A stretch of 64,000 nucleotides of DNA from Eucalyptus grandis (GCF_016545825.1 NC_052619.1:73294115-73358114), one strand, 5' to 3'; shown: positions 10,620 through 22,761, counted from the first letter of the stretch. Program-made: numbers and translations. Notes: a model not told the origin generated them from the letters alone.

Positions 10620-11965
10620 AAAAAGGAGCGGGCCCCATGCTTTGGTTTTTCAATTCAGAATGGATAATAAAAATTATTAATCCATGGCTTTCGCGATTAA
10701 AAAGGTCTTATTGAGCATTTGAAACATGCACTTTCTCAGAAAATTGATCTAAAATAAATAAGAGCTAAGAATTAAATCATTTATGTTGAGATCACCACTA
10801 GTCAAGTAGTCTAGCTCAACCTATATATAGCTCCTACTTTGCTGGTCTTTTCAACTCTTCACTCTTCTGAAACCAAAAGATCCCTTCAATCTTCCAAAAT
10901 CAGTGATCACAAAGCTACAAATTCTAGCCAAAACGAGAATGCTTCAAGAAATCATTAGTCCCTTTAAGACCAATCGATCCGATATTTTGAAATCCATTTT
11001 TGATCATCTCCTTGAAAATGATGATGATACTATCAATGCAGCATCTTCTGCAGCAATTCCTACATACATGTACACAAAGAGTTTTTTTTTTGGTGACCCG
11101 GGAACCCTCGAACAGCCGGTAGCCGGTGGGGTAAACCCGGGGTGAACTGAGCCACCGCCACAGACCCAATCGTAAGTGAGTCGCACAATGGGGACATGGG
11201 GTTTCGAACCCCTCCCCTCTCGGTGAGGGGAGAACGCTCTAACCATCGCGGTCCGCTGGCAGTGGTGACACGTACACAAAGAGTTTGAGCTTCGGTAATC
11301 TATTATTAAGGGGTCGGAATGAATTGCCCCTAAAAGTCAACGACTCAAAGGACATGGTGGTGTACGGAGCTTTGTGGGATGTGCTTAATTCTGGGTGGAC
11401 AACGCCTTTGGCTTTGAATCAAGAACTTGATTTGGAAGTGACAATCGTTGACTATATGACTATAACAGCATTGGTCAGGCGTCAAACCAAGAACTTGATT
11501 TCAAAGTGATGATAATTGATCATAACAACATTGCCTCGGCGACAGAGAAGAAACCAGAGACGGTGGAGCATGAGGTACAAGCATTAGTTGAGAGAACCCA
11601 TTACAAAGGCGTGAGGAGACAACCATGGGGAAGTTAAGCCAGAGATGAGGGGCCCCAAGAAGAACGAGGTCAGGATTTGGCTCAGCACTTACGGGATGCC
11701 TGAGGATGCAGCATTAGCCTATAGTCGGCTGCTTTTAAGATGAGGGGGTCTAAGGCCAAAGCTCAACATCCCTCGCCTCATTGGCTTAGCCAAGTACAAG
11801 CCTATCAAGGCCAGCTTAATGTTTGGTCCACCGAGCCTAGCTCACCATCCACGTCCAACGATGACAACTTGATGACAAGGATGAAGAAGAGAAAGAGAGG
11901 TGAAATTTGGAAGTCCAATGCCCTTTCTCGCATTGGGTATGGGCTTGTTGAGTGCAAATGAACAA
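10620..11965 (+). pseudogene. AP2/ERF transcription factor pseudogene (ERF group IX-like), relic 2
   Basis: A TATA-like CTATATATAGCTC lies at about 10820. The ORF starts at 10939 (MLQEIISPFK...) and runs to about 11066, where a SINE is inserted; it resumes after 11283 (LSFGNLLLRGRNELPLKVNDS). The AP2 domain starts at about 11600 with HYKGVRRQPWG. A frameshift and stop follow, then EMRGPKKNEVRIWL, TYG.PEDAALAYSR, another shift, and F.MRGSKAK. These are the diagnostic AP2 blocks in correct order. The usual WGKFAAEIRDP segment is damaged. The family binds GCC-box promoters, but this copy cannot encode a working protein. Confidence 0.85.
11066..11283 (-). mobile_element. tRNA-derived SINE with target-site duplication
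   Basis: The element occupies 11082-11267. On the minus strand it has an A box (TGGTTAGAGCG), a B box (GGTTCGAAACC), a GC-rich body, a GTGGCGGTGGCTCAG segment, and a short A tail that appears as T's at 11082-11091. Flanking 16-bp repeats are ACATGTACACAAAGAG (11066-11081) and ACACGTACACAAAGAG (11268-11283), one mismatch apart. The insertion interrupts ERF relic 2. A related copy lies inside the hAT-like element near 22950-23145. Confidence 0.85.
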
Positions 11966-12314
11966 TTTTTATCTTGATTATGCAAATTGCAAAGACATTG
12001 TCTCAATCATTTAAAATTCAACCTGCAATTTATCTTGCAGAAAGTATCGACTTGGTATTTTTTATTCCATTTCCATATAGTTTATCATAAAAAAACCAAA
12101 GGCCTATTCAATCCCCATTTCCATCGTAAATGGACACTCGTTCCATACACATGAAGAGAATGAAAAAAAAGGACCTTCACGTTGTATAAATCTCACTAAT
12201 TACCTAATAATTTTACTAATGATAGATCAACCAAGGGCTTACTAATTAGGTAATAAAATTATTAATGATATATCATTAGCTCTTATGTTAGCATACTTGA
12301 AAGATGATAAATGT

Positions 12315-12533
12315 TGTCACAAGACTAGGTAGAAAACGTAGAACATAGGGAAGAAGTTTGGAGAGGAAAAATATGTGCCTCAATTCATTGATTTGTATTC
12401 TATGTACAATGATGTATATAATACAAAAAAATAATAATAATAAAAGAAATTTTATATTTCCTAAATATTTTGTAATCTTTCTAATCCTAAAATAGACACA
12501 AACATATCAATTTACAAATCATATCTTCCAACA
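12315..12533 (-). repeat. 3' LTR of the copia element
   Basis: It begins TGTTGTCACAAGACTAGG on the plus strand and ends CTTCCAACA, and is colinear with 20372-20596. It is followed on the internal side by the polypurine tract. Confidence 0.92.
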
Positions 12534-12545
12534 CTCCCCCTCTAG
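12534..12545 (-). other. Polypurine tract
   Basis: The minus strand reads CTAGAGGGGGAG immediately before the 3' LTR, as expected for second-strand priming. Confidence 0.8.
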
Positions 12546-12737
12546 CTGGTGGCTTATATATGTCCAAGACGCCCATCTTGCTTAGAAGATATGCATGTTG
12601 TCTTTGACAAAGAGGTTTAGTAAATATATCCGCAGGTTGCTCCTTGGTTCTAATCCCTCTTGTCTCGATGACCCATTCTTGAATCTTTTCTTGAGTAAAA
12701 TGACAATCGACCTCTATGTGTTTTGTCCTCTCACGAA

Positions 12738-13097
12738 CTATGGGATTTGTTGCAAGTTTGAGTGCTGAATCATTGTCACAAAGAGTGTAGTGAGTCCCTT
12801 AACTTGTGCCCCGAGATCTAGAAGCAAAACCCTTAACCAAACTATCTCACAAACAGTTTTGGCCATAGATCGATATTTGGCTTCAACGGAATATAAGGAC
12901 ACAGTGGACTGCTTCTTCGTCTTCCATAAGAGTAACAATTCCCCAAATTTGATACAGAAGCCAATAATAGATCTCTTGCTCTTAGGGCATGTAGCATAAT
13001 CTGCATCGCAATAGGTCATCATTTCCATGTTGCATTTCTGAGAAGGGAGGAGTATCCCTAAGCCTGGACATGTCTTCAAATACCTCACAATTTTCAA
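12738..13097 (-). pseudogene. copia RNase H
   Basis: The open frame has MMTYCDADYATCPKSKRSIIGFC, TKKQSTVSLYSVEAKYRSMA and EIVWLR, the standard copia RNase H blocks (usually DADWAG, SSTEAEYRA, E..WL). It lies next to the polypurine tract and 3' LTR, as expected. Confidence 0.85.
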
Positions 13098-13378
13098 GGC
13101 TCAATTCATGTGAGACTGTTTTGGATTATGCATGAATTGGCTAAGGGTTTGTACTACATAGCAGATGTCTGGCCTGGTCATGATAAGATATATAAGCTTC
13201 CCAACGAGTCTCTAATATCGGACGAATCTTTCAATAACGGATCATCAGAAGAAGATATGCTAGTGTCATAGTCAATAGAAGTCAGCTTGGCATTATGCTC
13301 GATGGGAATAATAGCAGGTTTGCAACCTGATAATCCTACTTCTAATGTAATCTTCATTACGAATTTCCGTTGGCTGAG

Positions 13379-14142
13379 TTATATTCCCTGATCTAAATGA
13401 GCTATCTCAATTCCAAGAAAATACTTAGGTGAGCTTAAATCTTTGATATGAAAAGTGGAGTGTAGATATTCTTTTAGTTTCTTCACGGGAGAATCATCAT
13501 TGCCCATAATAAGTATGTCGTCAACATAAATCATTAAATAAATAGACGACATACCTTTCTTCCAAGTGAACAAAGCATAGTCATACTTGCACTGTTTAAA
13601 TCCAGCAGCCATAAGAGCATTTGTAAATTTGGCATACCATTGGTAAGAAGCTTGTTTTAGTCCATAAAGAGATTTGCGGAGACGACATACCTTAGACCCT
13701 CCCTGTCTCTATAATCCTGATGGAAGATCCATGTAGATTTCTTCATCCAGGTCACCATGTAAAAAGGCATTATGGACATCTATTTGATGTAATGACCAAT
13801 CTCAAAAAGCAGCAAGTGACAGAAAAGCACGAGCTGTGACATCTTTGGCTACTAGAGAAAAAGTTTCGTGATAGTCAAAACCTTCTCGTTGTGTAAAACC
13901 CTTGGCCACCAATCGAGCCTTATACCTTTCTATAGAACCATCTGCTCAATATTTAATCTTATATAGAACCATTTGCACCCAATTGGTTTTCGATGAGTAG
14001 GTAACGGCACAACATCCCAAGTATGATTATCTATCAGGGCCTGAAATTGTGCCTCCATAGCTTTTTGCCAACGTGGATCATGCATTGCTTCATTATAACT
14101 AGAGGGCTCTTGTCGCTCAAAGATATGGCTCATGCAACACAA
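13379..14142 (-). pseudogene. copia reverse transcriptase (RVT_2)
   Basis: WQKAMEAQFQALIDNHTWDVVPLP and GCKWFY begin the domain. In other frames follow [47 protein letters not shown] and, in the open frame 13612-13379, MIYVDDILIMGND with the YVDD catalytic motif intact, then KYFLGIEIAH. At least four frame breaks are present. Confidence 0.88.
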
Positions 14143-14572
14143 ATGTTCTGATGAAAACCTATCAAATGAAACATAGGACGAGATAGGGTAACGAGTACCT
14201 GATGACCCTGATGAAGCACATACATAATCCTTTGTCCATATTGGTGGACGACTAACTCAACCAGGTTGCCGAGGTTCTTCATGTTGCATCAAGGACGATT
14301 TTTCAGTATTGTTTGATTTGGAGGAGCTATCATCTGAGAATCCCTTTCTATGGAAGGTTTTTCAATTGAATGATCCATAGAAGTTTCACTAGGCATTGGA
14401 AGTGATGCAGCAAACAATTTCTGATGTCTGAGAGGAGGAATAATAATATAGGATCCCCCAGAAGATAGATCTTCTTCTGATAAAATTTGATTAGTACCTA
14501 TCCTCTCATCTAAAGACAAATTATTCATATCTCGGAAAGGGAAAATGTCTTCATGAAAAATCACATCCCCGC

Positions 14573-15262
14573 TCACAAAAAATTCCTTCGTGGATGGTTC
14601 ATAAATTGATATCCATTTTTCAGATTCGAATACCCCATGAATATACATTGTCGTGCACGAGGTCCCATCTTATCCCTGTGCCCTACTGTGGTTACGTAAC
14701 ATAGACACCCAAAAACTCTGAGATGACTCAGATCTAGTTTCCTTCCATACAATGTCTCGAAAGAAGTTTTTCCTTTAAGAATGCGTGATGGCATGCGATT
14801 GATCAGGTATGCTGACGTGACCACACAATCTCCCCAAAAATTTTCAGGATCAGATGCCTGAAACTTAAGGGCACGTGCTACTTCCAAAAGGTGACGGTCT
14901 TTTCGCTCAACGACTCCATTTTGCTGTGGTGTGTCTGTGCAAGAGCTTTCATGTAAAATTCCATTCAAGGAAAGGAAGGAAGCACATTCTCCATTAAAGA
15001 ATTCTCTACGATTGTCAGTACGTATACGTTGAATGGATTTCCCAAATTGATTTTTTGATAGTGCAAGGAAAGTCCTTAAATGAGAAAGAATTTGAGTTTT
15101 TGATTGTATTAGGAATATCCATGTCACACGTGAGAAATCATCTACGATTGTGAAAAAAAAAAAACTAAGACCCATCATGATTCAAAGTGTAATAGAGCCC
15201 CCAAACATCAGCATGAATTAAGGAAAAAATTTCATTAGCTTGAGAAGTGCTATTTTGGAAAG
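14573..15262 (-). pseudogene. copia integrase core
   Basis: IHADVWG is followed by a stop in a T-run, then FTIVDDFSRVTW, RTDNRREF, STCTDTPQQNGVVERK-type text (here SSCTDTPQQNGVVERK) and FWGDCVVTSAYLINRMPS. The D,D,E catalytic residues are represented: D of HADVWG, D of RTDN and E of VVERK. The 201-codon part is the best preserved section of the element. Confidence 0.88.
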
Positions 15263-17955
15263 TGTCACAACCTACCCTCGGGGGAGGGAACAAGTTTAGG
15301 GGTATTGTCTAAAGGACAGGCCTAAGGCCCATGATTAGGTGCGGGCTCTCCCAAGCCAATACCCCACGTGACATTGGGATATTCTTAAGGAATTTTGCAC
15401 AAAAAAGGAGTCGCCACTAGCCTATTGGGGTCGGCTAGAAACCAAGTAAGACATGGGAGTGTACCTCACTTCCTACGCAACCAGAGAATTTAGGGTCGGT
15501 GACTTGATTACACTAATTGACCAATTAGTGCCCTTTGTACCTAATCTTGTTCATTTTAACAAAATGATTTTTGGGTAGTTTGGATTGATTTTATACCTAT
15601 CCACTAACATGTAAGGTGATCATGTGGGTGTGCAATCATTAAAGTAACAATTAGCAACCAAGGAAAACTTGAAATAAATTGCATGGGAAAGCAAAAAAAA
15701 TTGATACTATAGTGAAAACAAATGCTAATCCTAACCAGACTAAAGAAAAGCCAAACTCCATGTGTCAGCATTGTGCACTCAAAGGCAATTATCTCTAAGG
15801 ACGGTTGAAACCCTAAAGTAAAACCCTAAAGACTTAGTCAATTTTTTTTAGCACAACTCTAGAGTTATCATTTGTTTCAAGGAAAAAAATAAAAACTCAT
15901 AAAATCTTTTGTAAAAATTTTCAAAAGAAAATTTGAATTTCCTAACATTTTTAAATTTTTAAAATTTTTAATTAAAAAAAACTCGAATTTTCACTAATTG
16001 TTTTGATTTTTTTTTGAATTTTTTAATTTTTTTTTTTTTTTTTAAATATTTAGGAAAACAAGTTCGGACCGGTAACCCGATCCAGTCCGTTGGCTTGACA
16101 CAAACCCAGATTAAAACTAAAAAAGACAAAACCGATTTCTTTAAACTTTTTTTTTGTTTCTTTCTTCTTTTTTTTTTTTTTTTTGTTTTTTTGTTTTATA
16201 TTAACAATTTTCTATTCCCCTTTTATGGTCTTCTTCTCTGCATGCTTCCTTCTCCACCCGAAGCTTCCATTAAACCTAGAATTTCCTGTAAATTCAACCC
16301 CAACCTCAAAGCACCAAAACCATGATCTTGACGCGTATTCATTCCATACCAAGCTAAGAACAGCGTGCGCCACTATCCAACAAACTCGAATTTATATAAA
16401 ATGCAAAAGCGCAAGATGGAAGTGAGGTGCGACGTACGGCCACAAGTTCGGATATCCGCAAAATGCATGCGAAAATCGACAAAAAGAAGACAAATGTCAT
16501 CCTTTGAAAATGACACAAACACTCCATCCAGCCTACACGCTTAAAATGGCTTTCATATTGATGTTATCTCTCATTTCATTACTTTTTGTTTGTTTCTCTT
16601 ATTTTCTTTTCTTTATTTAATTATCCCTTAACTAGGCGTGATTTCCTTTCTCATTGAAGCTCCCTTTTCGACGTTCTCTTCTTTGCCGAGAACAACCCCA
16701 TTGTCAAGATCTCTCTTGAAGAAATGCCACTGCTCAACCTCAATAACCACTACCCACGATCAACGAGTTAAGACTTCATGTAAGACGACCCCAGTAACTA
16801 GCGATCAAAACGACTATACACGAGCTTCGGAAACGGCAAAAGGTAGTGGCTATTTTCCCCGATGCGCTTCAAGGGCCTTTATCAAACACCTAGGGTGCAT
16901 CGACTCAAGGCAGCCACGAACAATAACAAGACTCGAAACTAGACCACAACTCAATGAGAATGGCAGGGAATGCTCAACATCAACGAAAGACAGCGTAAGC
17001 GAACCCGAAACTCATGTCTCAACTCAGTAAACCATGCAAAAAATATGAGGGAACAGGACAAAAGCAGGGCGCAAAAAGAAAAAGGTTCGCGGAGGTCCCT
17101 ACCCAACTCGAGGGTGGTGAACATCGGGTAAGATCGATAGATCGAACAATGTCCGGTCGCCTCGCACGCCCCCGAGCCGGAATCCTTGGGAAATCGACAC
17201 AAGCTGAATCAAAAGCTAGGAAACTCACCGCAAAAACTTGAATTCAAGGAAAGGGAAGCCGTGTCTTGGTGGTTCCAGCTTGGAGGTGCAAGCTCACGTT
17301 GGGGGTGGCTAAGCAATGTTCAGCTGAGGTGGATTCCGAGCCTCCTTCTTCCCGGTCACTCTCCGCTTCTACCCCTCTCCTTCCTTCAAGCTCTCTCGCC
17401 AAAGGCCCTCTCCAATCTCTCTCTCTCTCTTTCAAACTCTCCTATTCGGGCTCTCCTGGTGCTTCCTTCCTCCTTCATCTCTTTTCCTTTTTTTTTTGTA
17501 GGTCGTCATCTGCCGTGCTAGCTGCCGACCAAGCTGATCGACCCGCAAATCACACCGGCCGCCCGCTATCCCGATCCACCTGCTCCTCCATCGCCGCTTC
17601 CCGCCTCTCGTTGCACCCTGCTCTTTGCGTTTTTTTTGTAGGTCCGGGGCGTGGAGACAGGCTGGAGGAGGATGACTAGCTGTGGTGGGCTAGGCTAGTG
17701 GGCTGCGTGAGTAAGAAAGAGGCCAGGCCCGGGCCGAAGGGAAGAAGTGCCGGGCAGATCCGGCCTAACCCGATTCTAAGCATTTTTCTTTTTCTTTCTT
17801 TTTTTTTTAATTTTTTGCTGCACTTTTACTTCTCTTGCTTTTTTCTTTTTTTTTCTTTTCTTTTCTTTTTTTATTTGTTTTTTTAGTGACTAATTTCTAA
17901 TTTTGTACACGATTAAGCCTAAATAAAATGGCGAAATTTATGTGTCGACAGAAAG
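15258..17955 (-). mobile_element. Nested solo-LTR-like gypsy-type element
   Basis: The element is 15263-17950 between perfect duplications GAAAG (15258-15262 and 17951-17955). It starts TGTCACAACC and ends GTGTCGACA, giving TG...CA ends. On the minus strand its 3' part shares a block (GGTTTCTAGCCGACCCC, then GGCTAGTGGCGACTCC) with the 4079 bp element at 28998. No coding domain, PBS or internal LTR pair is seen. A single long LTR left by recombination is the simplest reading. It contains T-rich runs near 16020-16190 and 17800-17885, and a GC-rich, CT-rich leader-like part near 17340-17660. Confidence 0.8.
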
Positions 17956-18115
17956 GAGCACGTGTTTGTATTGCTAATGGACATACAGGACATTGAGGAC
18001 AGGGAAATAAAGCAAAATGACCCAATCTTTGATGATGAAGAAAATTATTATCATTAATAGTAGTATTACATAATGATTTATTGGAAAACAATTGAAGACT
18101 GTTGGAAAAGCCCAT
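17951..18115 (-). pseudogene. GAG-pre-integrase segment
   Basis: Minus-strand text has HHQRLGHFALF, then C..CPLAIQTRAPF, the usual H..LGH and C..C zinc-binding pattern in front of the integrase core. The coding sequence is cut after RAPF by the nested LTR element, and resumes at 15262 with STSQANEIFSLIHADVWG. Confidence 0.75.
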
Positions 18116-18177
18116 CCAGAAATAGAGCCCTTGAAAAACTCAACCCAAAAGTCCATTAGTTTCCTAGTCGAAAGGGC

Positions 18178-18597
18178 TCAAAAGAAATATTTATCATAAT
18201 TGAATAAGATATGACACGAATTTTCTTCAGAAGCTCGAGATACTAACATGATATTGAAATGGAAGTCAGGGACATATAGCACATTTTGAAGTATGATAAG
18301 AGAACTAAGATTCACAGTGCCGACTATTTCAACTTGGATGACAATTCCATTCGGAAGCTGAACTGATTTGGGAAAATATAATTTTTTGACATTGGAAAGT
18401 AAATCCTTATCACAGACAATGTGGTCACTAGCACCTGAATTAATAATCCATGCATTCTTCGAAATTGAATTCGTCAGACAATAAGATGTACCTGTGAAAC
18501 TGTCAGTTTTATCAAAGGCATCCAATTTCCTTAAAGCTTCCATCAGCTCCTGATATTGATCATGGGTAATAGTCTTGTATGTTGATTGTCTCGACAC
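18178..18597 (-). pseudogene. copia protease region with catalytic Asp changed
   Basis: The open stretch contains WIINSGASDHI where active copia proteases have a D-S/T-G-A motif, then LPNG and NVLYVPDFHFNIMLVS, typical of the domain. The Asp-to-Asn change would abolish catalysis. It follows gag in the expected order. Confidence 0.82.
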
Positions 18598-18599
18598 CT

Positions 18600-20238
18600 G
18601 AAAAACTGTTAAAATTTTTCCCTTTTCCTTTTCTCTAGGTTTCCCATGCAGCTTCCATCAATTTTCTATTGTATGATGCAAACGTTTATAGAACATTTTA
18701 CCTTTTCCTTTTGAAGCAATGTTTCTCGCACCAAAAAAAGGCTTGTTTGTGGGCTGTGAGATTTGGGCTAAAGTCGGCCCATACAAATCGTCTGATCGAC
18801 CACCCATTAATCCGTGTGAGACTTCCGGCCCATATGAAGTATTTTTGCGAGCCCATCGAGTCCATTCAAGGTGCTCCCACGTGGACCATCTGATCCGCTC
18901 GCTACTAAGGATGATTGTGGGCCGTCGGATTGCCCAATAAAATCAAGACCACTAGGGTTTTCGGGGAACCCTAATTGTGTCCCCTTCTGCCCTTTGCCTC
19001 CTTTGTTCCTCGGCGAAGGACCGCCATGGCTTCTTGCTGCAAGGGCCACTCTGTCTCCGCTTTTGCTGTAATTCGTCGTTCTCTGTTGGCTCTCCTCTTG
19101 CATGGCAAGTTGGTAGATACGCCCGAGACTCGGCAGAGGCTCCATAGTCAAGATCTGGGAGCAAAACGAGAGGTAAGTCTTGTTAAGTATGAGCAAGAAT
19201 CTTGTCGCATTTCCTTTTCCCGCATGCATTTGTACTGCTGTAAAATAGGGTTGGGCCGGTCGAACTTTTCTTGGCTGCTTCGAGCTCATTCCACGAGCGA
19301 GAGTTTGTTATAAATTGTTGCAATGGTCATATTCCCTTGTTTGAGCTCTGAAATTTGCTGTGTTAATGAAAATATCTTGACTTGATTGAGTTTCTCATAC
19401 ATCTCTATGATATTCTCACATATATGTTTTGAATCCTCCATCGGGGGAAGTCCGGTCGCGACTTCGGTTGTGATGCAATTGCCCATCCACGTTTTGACCA
19501 GTTGATTGCATTTCTTCCAAAGTTGTGTCATTCTCTCATCGAACGGAATTGGAATTGTTCCGTCAAGAAAACCCTATTTATCTTTTGTTACCAGCGCCCG
19601 CCGGAACTCTCGCAACCAGCTCAAATAGTTATCGGCACTGGTCAATTGTTGGCTAATGAGCTTCAGTTCCGGTCCGTCGGCGTTAGTTGTGTGGAGCGAG
19701 TTGCCAGTTTCTGGTCGGCCACCGGCAGCAAAGATCTAATATGGAAAAAATCTGAGTTTAAGATTCGGGTAGGGATTTCCTCCCATGCCCAAATCATTTG
19801 GTCTGATTCCCTAACCCGCATGACCCGCATGACTCGTATTGAGAAAAGCCCGGTAGGGATTCGTACCCGGCCCAATTGATCCGCCCGTTTGCTGTGGGCC
19901 AATGGTTGGGCTTGCCCCTTCGCCGGTTGGTTGGCCTCCATCGGACCCAACGTTGCTTTGGTAGACTCCTGGCGGTGATGTATTTAGGCTAGGCCCATGG
20001 AACCATGGATTTGGTATCCATTGGTAAGGATGGCCCATAAATGTCTGCCCCAGATTGAATTGAGCTTGGAATGGCTGCCATTGCGCGTGTTGCGCCTATA
20101 GATGTGTCTAGGCTTGACTGAATTATTGTTCGGTGGCGGAGATTACGACAGATGAATCTTGGATCTCCGGGGTATGTGGCATGACCTCTCCCGCAGGTTG
20201 AGTGTCCGAGGTTGAGGTAATATCTTGTGCTTTAGGCA
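18600..20238 (-). pseudogene. copia gag remnant
   Basis: The likely start at 20238 gives MPKAQDITSTSD. A proline/glycine/glutamine-rich N-terminal part follows in broken frames. The conserved copia gag core is at 19531-19286 (W..CN..V.TWM, then LTQQISELKQG), continued in another frame with WNELEAA. The 18807-19289 ORF has SQILTMEPLPSLGRIYQLAMQEE, another conserved gag block. A degraded zinc knuckle (HTIEN.WKLHGKP) lies near 18660. Several frameshifts and stops prevent expression. Confidence 0.8.
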
Positions 20239-20358
20239 TGATGAAGAAAGAAACTTCCCTTCAAAAGTTAATAATTCCTATGATAACTCTCTTTTGTAGA
20301 TAGGAGTTCCACGAGGCAATCGAAGTAGAAGCGATGGTAATTTTACACCTTCAAGAAA

Positions 20359-20371
20359 GGCTTCAATACCA
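20359..20371 (-). other. Primer-binding site, initiator-Met tRNA type
   Basis: Directly next to the 5' LTR the minus strand reads TGGTATTGAAGCC. Plant copia elements usually have TGGTATCAGAGC here, complementary to the initiator methionine tRNA 3' end. The match is imperfect because of decay. Confidence 0.75.
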
Positions 20372-20596
20372 TGTCACAAGACTAGGTAGAAAATGTAGAA
20401 TATAGGGAAGAACTTTGGAGAGAAAAAATATGTGCCTTAATTCATTGATTTGTATTCTGTGTACAATGATGTATATAATACAAAAGAAATAATAATAAAA
20501 GCAAGTCTATATTCTCCAAATATTCTGTGATCTTTCTAGTCCTAAGATAGATACAAATATATCAATTTACAATCTTGCAAATCATATCTTCCAACA
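20372..20596 (-). repeat. 5' LTR of the copia element
   Basis: It starts TGTCACAAGACTAGG on the plus strand and ends CTTCCAACA. It matches the other LTR at 12315-12533 across its length, with several substitutions and small indels. A TATA-like run lies near the middle. Confidence 0.92.
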
Positions 20597-22761
20597 AATG
20601 TCTAGGAAAATTTTCCAAAAAAGTCATAGACCTATTACACTTTTACCAATTTATAAATATTTTAATTTTATCACTTGAGTTCTAAGCACTTTCTTCTTTT
20701 GTCAATTAAGTTAATTCAGCCTATTTTGGCTAAAATTTGCCGATGTAGATGGTAAATGCTAATGTGGACATTTTTTTTTATAACTATTAATATTTTTTTT
20801 TCTTGGTTTTTTTTTTCCTTTTCTTTACTCTCTTTTGAGGTTAATACCAGAAAAACCTTAAACTGTTTGCAAACTAAATTTTTTTATCACAAAAACTCAA
20901 TTGTTACACCTTTGACAAATTTATTTCAAACTAGTACACTTGCAATAAATTTATAATTTGTTAGTTTTGTTAAATTTTACTAGTACTATTTTTGTATTTT
21001 TTGTATTATTAATCCAATTTAGAGGAGGGCTTATTTGTTATAAATGTATCGATTTTGGTTTTGACGATCAAAAAATTAATTTGGTGTAGAATTTTTACAA
21101 TTGTACCAGTTTAAGGTTTTTTTTTTTTTTATAGCTATTTGGGATAAATTTATCAACTATGTACCAGTTTGGGGTTTTTGTTATTAAAAAATTAATTTGG
21201 AATAAATTTGTTACAGATGTATTAGTTTATGGTTATTTTTTTATTATTTATTTTTGGAGAGAGTGCGAGTGAAGTCACAACTCTCACCTAGCCTAGCAAG
21301 GCATGCGACTCACCCAGGGTCAGTGAGCGTTAGCTGGCCGTCACCTATGCCGACAAATTATGAACTCGTACATTAGTGACAAATTTGTCATAAATTATTT
21401 TTTTGACCACAAAAATTCCAAATTGTTATACATTTGAGAAATTTATCTCAAATTGGTGCAATTATGATAAATTTACTCTATGTCAATTTTCGTTAAATTT
21501 TGTCGTCAAATTACTGAATTTATTAACACTTGAGAGTTGACTACTCTACTAACTTGATATTTATTCTCCTTTAGTCATAGAGGTACTAGTTGTCTAATTT
21601 TTGTAGTATGAATATAATTTAAATGAGCGTATATTTGTCACAAATGTACCAATTTTATTTTTGGTGATTAAAAGATTAGTTTGGAGTAAATTTGTTATAT
21701 CTATACTAGTGTAGAGTTTTTTTATGATCATTCAGGGTAAATTTATCGATGATATACTAGTTTAGAGTTTTTTATGCTTAAAAAATTATTTTTGGATAAA
21801 TTTATCACAATTATATTAGTTTGAGATTTTTTTGTGCTATTAACTTTTTTTCCTTTGGGTTTTTGGAGAGAGGGTTAGTAAAATCGCAACTCTCACTTGG
21901 CCTAGAAAAGGGTGCAACTTGTCTAAGTTAGTGAAGGTCGGTTGGCCCTTGCATATTCCAAAATGCACCAAACTCGTACATTTATGATAAATTTGCTATA
22001 AATTAACTATTTGACTACAAAAAATGCAAATTATTATACATTTGATAAATTTATCCTAAACTGGTATACTTGTGACAAATTTACCCTTTGTTAGTTTTTC
22101 TTAAATTTTACTATCAAATTACTAATTTTATTTACATGTGAGAATTGGCTAGTGTGCCAATTTGGGATTTTATTTTATCATAGTTGCACTAATTTTGTGA
22201 TTTTTGTGATATTAATCCAATTTAAATGAGAGTATATATGTCACAAATGTACTAGTTTTAATTTAAAGGTCAAAAAATTAGTTTATGGTAAATTTATTAT
22301 AACTGCATTAGTTTGGAGGGTTTTTATGGTTACATAGGGTAAATTTACCAGTGGTGTATCCATTTGAGATTTTTTATCCTTGAAAAATTAGTTTGGACAC
22401 ATTTATCATAGTTGTATTAGTTTGGGCTTTTTCGTGATATAGTTTTTTTTTTGGGTTTTTGGAAAAAGGACGAGCAAAGTTACGACTCTCACCTGGCAAG
22501 GGACACAACTTGCCCAAGGCAATGAGGGTTAGGTGACCCACTCATGTGCCTGAAAACACCCCAACTGATATAGTTGTAATGAATTCACTACAAACTAATT
22601 TTTTGACCATAAAAAAATCAAAATTTTTTATCCAAAACTAGTACACTTATGAAAAATTTACCCCATGTTAGTATTCATTAAATTTTACCATTAAATTGCT
22701 GAACTTGATAATACTTGAGAGTTGGCGAGGTACTAACTTGTGATTTTACGCTCTTTTTGTC

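Larger units (their letters stand above)
12310..20601 (-). mobile_element. Complete but decayed Ty1/copia LTR retrotransposon
   Basis: The element is 12315-20596 between perfect 5-bp target-site duplications AATGT (12310-12314 and 20597-20601). LTRs of about 220 bp start TG and end CA. On the minus strand the order is LTR, primer-binding site, gag, protease, integrase, reverse transcriptase, RNase H, polypurine tract, LTR, which is the copia order. Stops and frameshifts occur throughout, and a second LTR element sits inside it at 15263-17950. The LTRs differ at many positions, so the insertion is old. Without the nested insertion its length would be about 5.6 kb. Confidence 0.93.

Noticed and set aside
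11160..11267. A tRNA gene suggested by A and B box motifs
   Set aside because: The boxes belong to a SINE with an A tail and TSD; a proper cloverleaf with acceptor stem is not present.
12170..12300. Short repeated TACTAATTAGGTAATA/CACTAATTACCTAATA words as a MITE
   Set aside because: The matching words are short and AT-rich, and no defined ends or TSD were found.
18740..19325. Possible insertion within copia gag
   Set aside because: Translation in the other frames gives continuous gag blocks (WNELEAA, SQILTMEPLPSL), so the region is frameshifted gag and not an insert.
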